Source of the DNA: Durusdinium trenchii | Taxonomy: Eukaryota > Sar > Dinophyceae > Suessiales > Symbiodiniaceae | DNA length: 64,000 nt | Assembly: GCA_963970005.1 (NCBI GenBank) | Contig: CAXAMN010022906.1 | Coordinates: 548,919-612,918, forward strand | Direction of reading: 5' to 3' | Part shown: positions 54,465-63,585 of the stretch, in pieces | How the letters are laid out: every line of letters begins with the position of its first letter | Numbering within the stretch: the stretch's first letter is position 1 | Notes under the pieces: generated by a model | What the model was told of the DNA's origin: nothing | The model's database searches: none | Seen by the model: only the letters and a program-made list of their open reading frames with translations | Translations under genes and position numbers: made by a program

Positions 54465-54845
54465 CACTCTGACATTGGTTTTCAGTTAACTCAATTGCCA
54501 CGTTGGGAAGGAAGGTGAAGAACGGTAAGGTGAAGAGTCCGCAAAACTTGTAGATGTTTGAACAAAATGGTTTGAAGTCTGCAGAAAGCACGAAAACGCG
54601 CGGCTCAGTTGCAAGAACGCGGTGGGAAGGTTTAGGGGGAGTATCATGAAGAACCATGAAAACAAACAAGGTCAATTGGACAGCTTGTTCAACCGTTAAA
54701 GCAGGTACACATCCATGGCCAGTGGATGCTTCCCTCTCTGATGCCTAGCTTCGTTGGACAGAGTAGCATCAGAGAGCTCTGTCCCCCTGCGTTAAATTAA
54801 ATTAGACCCTTGGAAACAGGGTTTGACACACACACACACACACAC
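54465..54845 (+). repeat. repeat family B, copy 2
   Basis: Direct repeat of 53401-53785 with about half a dozen substitutions and a (CA)n tail. It is not preceded by a family A repeat, so B can exist alone. Confidence 0.8.
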
Positions 54846-54863
54846 GCCTCCCCAAGGGGAGGC
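54846..54863. repeat. short palindrome after (CA)n
   Basis: GCCTCCCC-AA-GGGGAGGC, the same palindrome as 12930-12947 except for the two central bases, again directly after a CA tail but of a different repeat family. Confidence 0.9.
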
Positions 54864-55292
54864 GTAAAACTAAGGTTAAGGCAAATGCGCACGGGCGCGC
54901 GCGCGCAAGAGACAAAAGAATGAAGACATGACAAGAGGACGGGACGGGACAAAGGTGCATGTGGTTGTGATGAAAGGGGAACCAAGTGCACAGGGACAAA
55001 CAATGAAGCCCACCTCATTATATAGACCTGGGCCACCTAAAACCTGAGTTGAAAGTAAATGTAGTTGCGCGCAAAAGGATGAGATGAAAGACATGAAGAC
55101 AGGAGGACATGAAAGAAAAGAGGAGAACAGAGGTGTGTGAAGGGGAAAAGGATGAAAAGGGAACCAAATGGAGGGGACGAAAACCAATGAACCCAAACCT
55201 CATTAAAGAACCTTGGCAAGCCTCGTTGAACATGTACGCGCTGTGTGTGCACCTAAGCTCACGACAGACTCCAATGAGTCTACACGAACTTG

Positions 55293-55337
55293 GGCCGCTA
55301 CGGCCACGTACGCCGTGATGCTCAGACCGCTGCGGTC
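55293..55337. repeat. two short palindromes of the GNCCGCTRCGGNC type
   Basis: GGCCGCTACGGCC at 55293-55305 and GACCGCTGCGGTC at 55325-55337, each followed by ACGTA. The second, with its flank CACGTAAAGGCAT, matches 13537-13561 exactly and directly abuts repeat A copy 4. Confidence 0.85.
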
Positions 55338-55348
55338 ACGTAAAGGCA

Positions 55349-55709
55349 TTTAGGATAGGGTGTACTGAACTGAAAGCGGCGCCACACGCCATAGGTTACC
55401 ATTTCCTAAGGGTACGAGTACGAACCACCGGATCCTGGAGGTCTTCAAAAGGAAGTGGGGCCAAAAGCGCAAGTCGAGGTCGAAGCGACAGGGTGACGGC
55501 GTAGCGTGCAAGTCTGCAGAGTGTCAAGCTCAACTCAACGAATCTTAAAATTCAAGCAGGTACGTCAGAGTGGCCAACTCTGATTTCATCAGATCAAATG
55601 GGCGTCTTCGTTGGTAGCGGTCCCAAGTGATCTGCCGCTACCCCCCGCTTTAAAATCGTCAAAACCAATCCAGAAGGATCCCTGTGACTACAAGGGGCAC
55701 ACACACACA
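55349..55709 (+). repeat. repeat family A, copy 4
   Basis: Starts TTAGGATAGGGTGTACTGAA and ends ATCCCTGTGACTACAAGGGG plus a CA tail. Very similar to copy 3. Unlike the others it is not preceded by a CA tract but by a GNCCGC palindrome. Confidence 0.75.
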
Positions 55710-55733
55710 TACATGCGTAGATACATACATAAT

Positions 55734-55795
55734 CATACCATACCATACCATACCATGCCTTGCCTTGCCTTGCCTTACCTTACCTTACATTACAT
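55734..55795. repeat. pentanucleotide microsatellite
   Basis: (CATAC)n passing into (CTTGC)n and (CTTAC)n steps on the plus strand, next to the CA tail of repeat A copy 4. Confidence 0.9.
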
Positions 55796-56200
55796 AACAT
55801 ACATTCATGACTCGTCATGACAGTGAGGCGTCGGCCCAAGACCCCGTCAGGCCGAGGTTTTTCGCATGGAAGGCGAAGGGCAGGTCGGCTCCCGTTGGTT
55901 TTGTTTCTAGTCTACGGTGACAGCTATGCGTACCTGCTCGAGCGCTAAAGTTCACTTCCTTATGGTCCCTGATTGTAATTAGAACAATGTGTCCAGCGAT
56001 TGCTGCGGTTCTTCATCAGCAGATGCGCATTCGTTTCGTCGTCGCCTTCGTCGTGGTTTTTGAACTTCTTTGAGACTTGGGCCTTTGGAACTTTGGAACA
56101 TTGATGATCCGACCGCACTACAGACCACCTCTTTTACCCAGGGAAAATTTCACTTAGGCTTCTTCAGGGCATGGGGCGATCAGTTTAGCACGCAATATCT

Positions 56201-56480
56201 TGAGTGTGTGTATGTGTGTCTGCACGTGTGTCTGTATCTGTGTCTATATCTACCTGTGTCTGTCTGTATCTGTGTGTGTGCCCGTCTGTGTATGTCTGTG
56301 TCTCCCTCTGTCTGTATGCTTGTATGTTTGTATGCATGTTTGTATGTTCTCCAGATTACAGGCACAAACAAACACACACACACAGATATACACACAGATA
56401 TATATATATATATATGTATATGTATGTGTGTGTACATATGTCTATATGCATATTTATATGTATATATATATATATGTACA
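56201..56480. repeat. TG/CA/TA compound microsatellite
   Basis: Alternating TGTGTCTG, GTATGTTTG, (CA)n, (TA)n and ATATGTATG blocks. The open frames through it are artefacts. Confidence 0.9.
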
Positions 56481-56509
56481 TGTATATGTCACACGAGGTT
56501 TTCCCTTGC

Positions 56510-56778
56510 ACTTGCCACGAAAAGTGACCACCATGTGCGAAAATGCGCATGGCACCACAACGAGAGCGCAGTCGTTAGAAGCACCCGCCGCGGACACCCA
56601 GATTCAGCGAGCCTGCGCAGTCGAAATGCATGTGGACGATTTCAAGAGGTATGAATATGCTGTAAATAGCAACGAAATTAGCCGGTCACGGCCGCCCGCT
56701 TCAGCGATCTAAGCATCAGCTGCTTTTCACTCACCGTAGAAGCCCTAAGTGTGTCCACACTGGTTGGGGAAAAATGTG
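56510..56778 (+). repeat. dispersed repeat C, copy 2
   Basis: Same block order as 44832-45052, with a longer middle part. The 3' end AGAAGCCCTAAGTGTGTCC then ACACTGGTTGGGGAAAAATG keeps the hairpin (AGTGT/ACACT) although its bases differ from copy 1. Confidence 0.75.
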
Positions 56779-57167
56779 GTGGAGGGCGGTGAAACACGCC
56801 ATACCCATATATGGGCGTGCCCAGAAACCCTGGTATGGAGAGCGATCCAAACCCTATGCATCAGAGCGCTGATCCAAGCCCTATGGATCAAACCGACAAG
56901 TCACTTGATCCAAGCCCCCGATATAAACACATCTGCATGGTGGCGCTCCACCCCACCACTTTCTCACCAGGTCACTGTGAAGGTGGTGGCTTCCACGATC
57001 AAAGCCATCCTGTTTGTGGCTAGCCTGTTTTGAAGTACTGGCCGCCGCATTTTTCATTGGGCCCCACTGTCCACATGTGCCATGGCTGGGTAGAGTGGGT
57101 GGCACTGGGCGCTGGTTCACTTTTGGGCTATCAAGAGGCCTTGCGGACTGGGTTGCCCCTCCACTCA

Positions 57168-57262
57168 GAGGCTTCCGCAGCTTAATGGTTAAAGTGTTGG
57201 CCTTCAATTCTCCACTTCCACCGTGTCAGGGCTCGAGTCCCGGCTGTGACCGCGCTAGCGTG
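57168..57262 (+). repeat. tRNA-like sequence, probable SINE head
   Basis: GCTTAATGGTTAAAGTG resembles a pol III A box and D arm, and GGCTCGAGTCCC matches the B box/T loop consensus (GGTTCGANNCC) well. Between them is an anticodon-like loop and a spacer too long for an ordinary tRNA. The acceptor stem does not pair. It is followed by a trinucleotide tail (57262-57432), so a tRNA-derived SINE is more likely than a gene. Confidence 0.4.
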
Positions 57263-57432
57263 AGTGGCAGGCAGTAGCAGCAGTAGTAGAGCTGTTGTAG
57301 TAGTAGCAGTAGTGGTAGCAGCTGTAGTGGCAGTAGCAGTGTAGGAGCGGTGGCGGTAACAACAGTAGTAGCAGCAGTGGTAGTAGTAGTCGTAGTAGTA
57401 GTAGTAGTTGTTGTTGTTGTTGTTGTGCAGTG
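57262..57432. repeat. GTA/GCA/GTT trinucleotide repeat
   Basis: Imperfect GTAGTAGCAGTAGTGG units ending in (GTT)n; could be the tail of the tRNA-like SINE. Confidence 0.85.
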
Positions 57433-57721
57433 GTAGCACTAGTCGTTGTGTGATCCAAGGGCTTGGATCACACACCCACCTTTTGATCCATACCCTATGG
57501 ATCGAGGTATGGATCGTGTGTGGGTTTGGGTGTGTCCGGTGGGTGTGTGATCCAAGCCTTATGTTTCTGGCCGTAGCCATATATATATATATGTATAATT
57601 ACCTGAGTTGTCACCTGAGGACTCTTTCAAGAATCATCACTCACAGCACCGTGCTTAAGCCCATTATGTATTCCTTCGGATCGTGGGCGTGCTCCAAAAC
57701 GCAAGATCCATCTCGAGACTC

Positions 57722-57883
57722 TCAAGGCCCTTCGCACGAAAAGAGTCTCCTCCGGCCCTCTGGTGTTCGGCCCATCCACATCTCAGGCTGCCACCCGGTC
57801 ACGAAGTGCTCCGTGACCTTATCTCCTGGATTCAATGCCTCGGGGCATGTTTGCTCAAACTGCAAGCGGTTGAGAAACTGGTT
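57722..57883 (-). CDS. candidate terminal exon, unrecognised protein
   Basis: Opens after a possible acceptor TTTGCAG|AAC and runs 53 codons to a TGA, reading NQFLNRLQFEQTCPEALNPG and then a Trp-rich end (WQPEMWMGRTPEG). It lies downstream of the exons at 58189-58435 on the same strand and has protein-like composition throughout. No family recognised. Confidence 0.4.
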   Translation of the reverse strand, partial: NQFLNRLQFEQTCPEALNPGDKVTEHFVTGWQPEMWMGRTPEGRRRLFSCEGP

Positions 57884-58188
57884 CTGCAAATCTGCAAATC
57901 GACATACCATATCGTCTCAGTATGGCAGTCTGGGCCTGCAAAACAGTGAGACCTTACATTTGAACCACATTGCCTTCTTGTTGTTCTTGGTGTTCCACAT
58001 CACCTGCCAAGCCGCGTGCAACGCGTAAGCTCGAACTTGCAATCAAAATGCGATTGATAGGCCATGGAATCTTGAAGTCCAGTAGAATTTCCCGTTTGGG
58101 TCCAGAAATCCATCACTTCAAATTTGAAGCTGATTGAAGCAGAGCTCTTGCAAAGGTTTCTTTTGCATATCTCATCTCCTGTCCTCAC

Positions 58189-58245
58189 CTGAATCTGGAA
58201 GGAGACCGGCTCACCACAATCGCGGGTGATGCCCTCCACCATCTC
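58189..58245 (-). CDS. candidate exon, unrecognised protein
   Basis: Exactly 19 codons between ATCTAG|GAG and ATTCAG|GTGAGG (a classic GT donor): EMVEGITRDCGEPVSFQIQ. Phase 0 at both edges, matching the exon upstream. Confidence 0.5.
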
Positions 58246-58309
58246 CTAGATCGCCAAGCAAAGCCAAACAAAAGGCCTGTGATTGGCCCCTTAGGAAGAC
58301 TAGGAAGAC

Positions 58310-58435
58310 CCTTTCCGGTATCTGCTTTGGTTGCTTTGGCTGGTACGTAAATGTTCTGCACAAGGGTGCCCTTGCCTCCACCTGCTCCATGAGATCCATG
58401 ACCGTGGCGTCAAGTGGAATACTGAAGGGGTGCTC
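58310..58435 (-). CDS. candidate exon, unrecognised protein
   Basis: Exactly 42 codons between ATGCCAG|GAG and GAAAGG|GTCTTC (GT donor), starting EHPFSIPLDATVMDLMEQVE. The beginning resembles a beta-grasp (ubiquitin-like) edge, with alternating hydrophobics then a helix, but that is only a suggestion. It joins the next exon in phase. A possible start Met lies at 58699. Confidence 0.48.
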
Positions 58436-59377
58436 CTGGCATGGCAGCGAAAGGAAAGTCCTGATGCAGGTGACCGGACTACTGAGCCATCATGAAAAAA
58501 CGCAGACCCGCAGACCAATCACAATTCGTTGGCGTTGACATCTTCTTTTGGAACCGGTTCTTGAAGGGGGAGCATGATTGATTGTACAAGTCACCAGCTC
58601 AGTTAAATGGGAATTCAAACCCAGCTGTCTGGATCGCTCCCATTCCAGTGAATCCCTGGCCTTGAAATTGATCTCAGCAATGGAGTTCGGCAGTTTCATG
58701 CTGGGATGAAAGAAGCAGATCAAGTTCTCAGCAAACACAAAGCTGGTTCAAGACCAGCTGTAAAGGCTATAGTTGGCCGTAGGCTGTGTAAAGACTCGTT
58801 CTTTCTGAAGAGCGGAAAAGACCGAAGAGATGTGAATTCAATTGTGCCCAAGATCAGTGTACAAACACATGAAACAATTGTTTTGTCGCAGGAAGACCGT
58901 GCTTTGTAGTACTCTTTGTTCCTTGTCAATGTGTGTGTGTGACAAAGTGCACAGACTCGATTCCCTCTGACATGTTCCTACAAAAGCGGAGTGTGCGTAG
59001 TGTGCATAACCAGATCCGCATGCTTGAACCTAAGACTCAGCTCTCCACAAGACGGTCCGCCATTGGCCTTGCTCGATGTCTAGTTCAATCTGAGGCGTGC
59101 AAGAAACAGATTCTGTGAAGCACATCTCATTACATCGTGTAGAGCAAGGGTGAGACATACGCAGCACTGCAAAAGGTGCCTTTAACATGCTTTTACCAGG
59201 TGGATCCTGGCAAGTCCTGGCGAATTTTTCAAGAGATAAAATTCTGTGCGATGTGTATTGAACCTGTGTAAAGACACCGGTGTAAAGACATAACAGGTTC
59301 TGACAACTCACGTGATGACGCTTTATGTTGTGGTTTGTGATAAGTGCATTACTGCGTTTGGAAAATGTGAAGTGCAA

Positions 59378-59520
59378 TGCGGTCAGTTGTAATGCGGTGA
59401 AGTGCTGCCTGATTAGTCATGCGGTGAAGTGTAGCGCGGTGAAGCGTAACGTAGTGGCCTTACGATGTGGTGAAGTGTAGTGTGGTGGTTTGCGACGCAG
59501 TGAAGTGTAGCAGGGTGATT
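59378..59520. repeat. short tandem repeat around GCGGTGAAGTGTA
   Basis: Degenerate units of roughly 15-25 bp (ATGCGGTGAAGTG, GCGCGGTGAAGCGTAAC, GATGTGGTGAAGTGTAG). Non-coding. Confidence 0.7.
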
Positions 59521-59529
59521 CTTGCAGAG

Positions 59530-60295
59530 CAGTGATGAAATCTTCACTGATTCGATGCTTTTCTCTTGAAATCTCTGCTTTTCAATGTACCTCGCAGCCC
59601 TGACAATGCTTCTGAATCCTTCGACTCCATTCCCCAATGCCAGGGCGATGCGAACCCCTCACGACCTGAACACACCACACCACGACGACCAAACCCGCCG
59701 CACAAGGGTCCCGGAAGCAAGCTCCTCGCCAGCGACCCGCGTCAACTTGTTTAAATTGCTTGGCTCCAGATCTCCCGAGGCCGCTTTCCTGAAGCCATTT
59801 CCCGGGGCATTGCGCATTAGGGTGGCTTGTTCTTGTGATTCGCAGTGGCTTGTCATGTCATTGTGGCCTGTCGTGGCTGTCACTGCTGTTGCCAAATGGC
59901 TGCCATTGATTGTAGCGTCTCATTCCTCTGTCCCATAGAGAAAAAAGCAATGTATACACCAATCTTAGTGGGGTGGAACAAATATCTTTCTTGGACGGCT
60001 GTGTGACAGCTACCAAGGACCAAGCGTATTGCTTTGCAAGGCACACTCAGGATCTGGCTGCACCATGCTGCCCCTTCGATGTGCCCTCTTCTGGAATGGA
60101 AAGGCTGCGACCAATGCTTCAGAGATTGAAATGAGAGGGGAAGGCTGTGTGGAAAAAAGATTCCCGTGAAATGCTGGGGAGAGTGTGCACGTGAGCCAAT
60201 CGATATAAAGACTCGTCAGCATCCTTTTCTAGTTCGCTCTGCAGCAGATTTGTCAAAATGATAATAAACAGTTAAGACAAAAATACGAAAAAAGC
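59530..60295. other. no confident gene
   Basis: Open frames on both strands overlap between 59600 and 59940 with ordinary composition, but there is no motif to choose between them. The rest is non-coding as far as I can see. Confidence 0.4.
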
Positions 60296-60335
60296 TAACC
60301 GGGTTGGTTACCCCCCCCCTTCTTCGGTCCACTAC

Positions 60336-61574
60336 TCAAAGAAGGGGACGTTCCGGGTAACCCTGTCCCCCCCGACCAGGCGGGCCAAACCCCAGACCCT
60401 GGCCAGGTCCTGGGGAGCTTAAAGTGCGACCCTTTTTTCGCTCCTCACGAGCTCTTTGAAGGTCGTTTGAGGGGGTTTCCTCCCCTCCTTCCACGTCCCC
60501 CGAGCCGACGTTTCTTAGCGGCTCAAGTGTTCTAAAAGACTTGGGGGTGGAATTCTGAAAAAACTTTCTGCACGGTGCCAAAAACTGCTCAAAAGGACCA
60601 AGTTGCATTTCTGTCAGGACTGCTCTGGACTCATTCAGATATAATCGTGCCGTTTTTTGTGCTTGCCAACGACCTAGAAGCATTACGCGATCTAGGTTCC
60701 CATGCTGGCAAAACCACCATGTAGCCCCCCCCCTTCGGAGGGAATAAGGGCGGAGGTCAAGGGGTTCCAGGTGCAAGGCTTCAAGACAGGTTTTGAAAAG
60801 TTTTCGCCAGCGGGCCGCTGGCGGGCAAAGACGTTGGTGGCTACTGGCTAACGAACTCCATTGGTGCAAGTATCGGAAAGCAGTGTCATGGCCAACCGTG
60901 ACACTCTCTTGGACTCCGGCCCTCTTTCCAGCCTTGGTCATGCCTAGACTAACCACTGCTACTCGAAGGCTGTCGGAAATGTCCAACCGGCGTTTGGTAA
61001 CATCTAGCAACTCTCCGGTGCGTAAAATGCCGTAGAAACACAGCAAAAGGCTGGTTGCAAAGGAGAAATACTGATGATACAAACTCCAGCCTACCATGGC
61101 ATGGAGGATGCGCTCTGGCATGGGCGGTGCCCGATTGGGCAATTCGTGTGTGACCCACGTCTTCACTAAACGGCAGGCGTGAGGGAGTTGCCCCCGTATT
61201 TTGGCGTCGAAGTCCTGTAAGGACGCCAGGGTGTCGGCGGCCAGACCACGCCCTTCCCCGGTACGCCACAGGTGTTCTATGTACTCCATGACTAGTGGGT
61301 CCAACAAACTGCGGCGGCTGGGCAACTCCAAACCTTCCTCTTTGAGAAAAGCCAAGAAGCGATTCAACGCACGTTCATACCGGATGCGAGTTGCAGGTTG
61401 TACTGTCAGCCCGCGCAGACTGCCTAACCTTTGCCTTTCTTTCGCTCTACTGGCCTGGGTAGTGCCCTCAAGTACGGCCCTTGGCATGTCTAAATCTCGT
61501 CTTGACTGGCCACCTCGACGGCTTATCCGCCGGGTTGAGGTCAGTGTGCACATAGCCCCAGAGGGCTCCGACAT
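60336..61574 (-). CDS. DIRS tyrosine recombinase
   Basis: A 412-residue intact frame. An N-terminal SAM-like helical domain is followed by a catalytic domain with the first Arg in GILRTGELL (Arg 185), the second box RPYSLRRGGATW (Arg 280, with Tyr in place of the usual His of HxxR), LLGRWQ (Trp 303 at the His/Trp position) and the nucleophile in ARLYLNE (Tyr 312). It integrates circular cDNA without target duplication. The start overlaps the end of the methyltransferase/RNase H frame by 107 nt in another register, a normal DIRS overlap. The C-terminal ~90 residues are Arg/Gly/Pro-rich. All catalytic residues are present, so this ORF could be active. Confidence 0.92.
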   Translation of the reverse strand: MSEPSGAMCTLTSTRRISRRGGQSRRDLDMPRAVLEGTTQASRAKERQRLGSLRGLTVQPATRIRYERALNRFLAFLKEEGLELPSRRSLLDPLVMEYIEHLWRTGEGRGLAADTLASLQDFDAKIRGQLPHACRLVKTWVTHELPNRAPPMPERILHAMVGWSLYHQYFSFATSLLLCFYGILRTGELLDVTKRRLDISDSLRVAVVSLGMTKAGKRAGVQESVTVGHDTAFRYLHQWSSLASSHQRLCPPAARWRKLFKTCLEALHLEPLDLRPYSLRRGGATWWFCQHGNLDRVMLLGRWQAQKTARLYLNESRAVLTEMQLGPFEQFLAPCRKFFQNSTPKSFRTLEPLRNVGSGDVEGGEETPSNDLQRAREERKKGRTLSSPGPGQGLGFGPPGRGGQGYPERPLL

Positions 61575-62955
61575 TGTGCGCCAATAGAAGCGAGTTGATT
61601 CGGCAAAGGGTTCTACGTAACCTCCTTGAGGAAGTCCGTCCGCGCGTGAGGCTGTGCAAACAGACTAGGGAGTCAGTGAGATGCAGGATGCGTGTGTCAT
61701 GCTCTCCCAAATGTTCACAACGCCATCGGAGGCAAGCCAAAATTGCTCTCAGCTCTAAGGAGTTGATATGTTCACCTTGGCTACGCCATTTCCAGCCTGA
61801 GACAACCTTCCATCTCCAGATCTTTGCATTGATCGTGTGTCGTAGTCGCTGATAACTCTGTATCTCATCCTGCGCTGCAGTGATCATCAAGTCAGATCCC
61901 TTCGTAGAGACCAGACGGCCCAGTTGTTGTACCAGAGCTCCCTTCGGGACTCCGCTGACGAGTTGCTCAGTTTGAAGAGGTGGCCGCATCAGCCGCGACT
62001 GAATAAAAGGGTTCCCTTCTAATGTGAGCCGAGAGAGTACTTCTGCTGGTGACAACGAGGGTCCGGCCCCGCGTGGTCCTACCAATTGCCTCAGGAGCCA
62101 TGCCACGACTGGCACTGCCCAGGCATTGCCAACGAGAGAGAGCCGCTTGTCGTTGTAGTCAACGTGCTTCCTCATGGACTTCGGCATGCACATCTGGGTG
62201 TACCCTATAGGCAGCCCCATCATGTACTCTCTTTCTCGGATGTTCGGTATCCTGTATTCTCCCCGTTTGTTGACCAGGCAATTGCGAGGGATGTATTGAT
62301 AGGGAGGGAACCTGTGTAGGTCCCCCTCCCATCGGCTGATGGTGCTTTGGTCGCAAGCGTCCAATCCAGCAGGGCGGTGTCGCCGAGTGGTCCGTGGCCT
62401 CGAGGTCGTGAAGGTCGGAAACGGTCTGGTAACGTCAACTTTTGTCCAACCTGCTTCCACCGAACTCGCCCAGGGCTGATGCCCCGTCAGGGTCACCCGC
62501 CGCTCGGAGATATCCACATCTTCGCCAACGGGGTTGAGCTCCCAGCTGATCCAATATAGGCGTGGGCGGCTGCACCAGCAAAGAGTACCAGCGTCCACTT
62601 CCCAGGGTCGGCCCCCGAATGACTCCGACATGACGTCCTTGTCGCAATCGTCCATGGAGGCAACACTTTCCATCAAACAATGTACTTGTCCCCATGGAAA
62701 GAACTGCTGTACCAAGAGGCGCAAACGCCTGACGTGAACAAACAGGGACGAACGCTCGTCGCGCAACGCGCCTTTGCGCTGACTATTAAGCCCCGAGACG
62801 CCCTGACACGGTGGTCCAGCACCGATCAGGATCAGCGACGCTTGCCCATACCGCAGCGCCCATTTCCGTACGTCAGCTTCAGTGATTTCCGCGACATCTT
62901 CATAGTGCCAGCTGTCAGGGAAATGTCCCGACCGGCAATGTCCTTCTCGACGCAA
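61468..62955 (-). CDS. C5 cytosine DNA methyltransferase fused to C-terminal half of DIRS RNase H
   Basis: In this 495-residue frame the methyltransferase motifs follow the usual order: motif IV GAGPPCQGVSGLN with catalytic Cys 50, motif VI MESV (Glu 96, usually ENV), motif VIII SRPRLYW, motif IX-like REREYMMGLP, and motif X VGNAWAVPVVAW (Gly-Asn 276-277). The AdoMet motif I lies upstream in another frame (62987-63001). From about residue 380 RNase H resumes with HINSLELRAI (Glu 401), HLTDSLV (Asp 428) and HTDLNPADKPSR (Asp 472). The enzyme would methylate cytosine in DNA, perhaps the element's own cDNA. It has no ATG at the listed start, so it is probably made as part of the Pol polyprotein. 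Confidence 0.92.
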   Translation of the reverse strand: MRREGHCRSGHFPDSWHYEDVAEITEADVRKWALRYGQASLILIGAGPPCQGVSGLNSQRKGALRDERSSLFVHVRRLRLLVQQFFPWGQVHCLMESVASMDDCDKDVMSESFGGRPWEVDAGTLCWCSRPRLYWISWELNPVGEDVDISERRVTLTGHQPWASSVEAGWTKVDVTRPFPTFTTSRPRTTRRHRPAGLDACDQSTISRWEGDLHRFPPYQYIPRNCLVNKRGEYRIPNIREREYMMGLPIGYTQMCMPKSMRKHVDYNDKRLSLVGNAWAVPVVAWLLRQLVGPRGAGPSLSPAEVLSRLTLEGNPFIQSRLMRPPLQTEQLVSGVPKGALVQQLGRLVSTKGSDLMITAAQDEIQSYQRLRHTINAKIWRWKVVSGWKWRSQGEHINSLELRAILACLRWRCEHLGEHDTRILHLTDSLVCLHSLTRGRTSSRRLRRTLCRINSLLLAHNVGALWGYVHTDLNPADKPSRWPVKTRFRHAKGRT

Positions 62956-63075
62956 ACATGCCCTATCACGTCACAACCCGGAGACAACCTATTCCGTCAA
63001 AAAGCCCCACGCTCAGAATCCGCTGTCCCCCAACGCTCACCATGTCCCGGCGCTCCTCGCCACTTTCTCCCCGTA
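62930..63075 (-). CDS. methyltransferase N-terminus, motifs I and II, split over frames
   Basis: Reading all three minus frames, RILSVGLFDGIGCLRVV (AdoMet-binding motif I, FDGIG at 62987-63001) is in one frame, and GHVCVEKD (motif II, acidic residue) in the next. The main frame resumes with HFPDSWHYEDV near 62920. The three shifts go the same way and sum to zero. The AdoMet site is thus present in DNA but not translatable as one chain. Confidence 0.82.
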
Positions 63076-63585
63076 GGTGGTGAGGCTGGTAGCGACGCAC
63101 ACACCGCCACCGTGCTGTGAGGCATCACTGCATGTAACCCTGGGGTTGAGGTTCAGCCGGAAGTCCATGCGACACAAAGGCACCAGACATAGGAAGCGGA
63201 TGATCTCCAACTTGACCCCCTGGGGGATGACTTGGCGGCGTCGTCCACACGTCTTGAAGGATTCAATGAAAGCCCAGCAGAGGTTCAACCCTCCGAGAAG
63301 CTGTCGACGAAAGGTGGAGAAATACACAAGGCCTCCGCACACCACCTGCATCTGTCGCTGAGAACAGTACGTCTCGCCCATCAATTGGTAGGCGATTGCG
63401 ATGTACTTTGAGAGCTTCTGTCCCTTTGGGTAGGCGATGCCCCTCTCACCATCCAATACTGCACCTTGCACCTCTGCTAGTGTCTTCCTACTCACAGCTT
63501 TCCCGGGGTGTCTTGGTAAACCCCACTCCAGGTACTCCTGCCTTAGTGCCTTGACTTCAGGGACCCGTGGGCAACACTTTTGAAC
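63040..63585 (-). CDS. DIRS reverse transcriptase thumb and N-terminal half of RNase H
   Basis: Within the frame 63037-63735 the coding part starts near 63585 with EYLEWGLPRHPGK, continues through GAVLDGERGIAYPKGQKLSK and QVVCGGLVYFSTFRR, typical of DIRS-type RT thumb sequences, and ends with VTCSDASQHGGGVCVA, the first strand of RNase H with its catalytic Asp. The remaining catalytic residues are 1.3 kb downstream, after the methyltransferase. The stop at 63037 is out of register with motif I and reflects a frame change near 63075. Confidence 0.85.

Noticed and set aside
57168-57262. Possible tRNA gene, including a selenocysteine-type TCA anticodon
   Set aside because: The anticodon stem and acceptor stem do not pair and the variable region is misplaced, so only a tRNA-derived repeat is kept.
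57565-57575. Start of the dinoflagellate spliced leader (CCGTAGCCAT)
   Set aside because: Only ten bases match and the sequence then turns into (AT)n; no TTTTGGCTCAAG follows.
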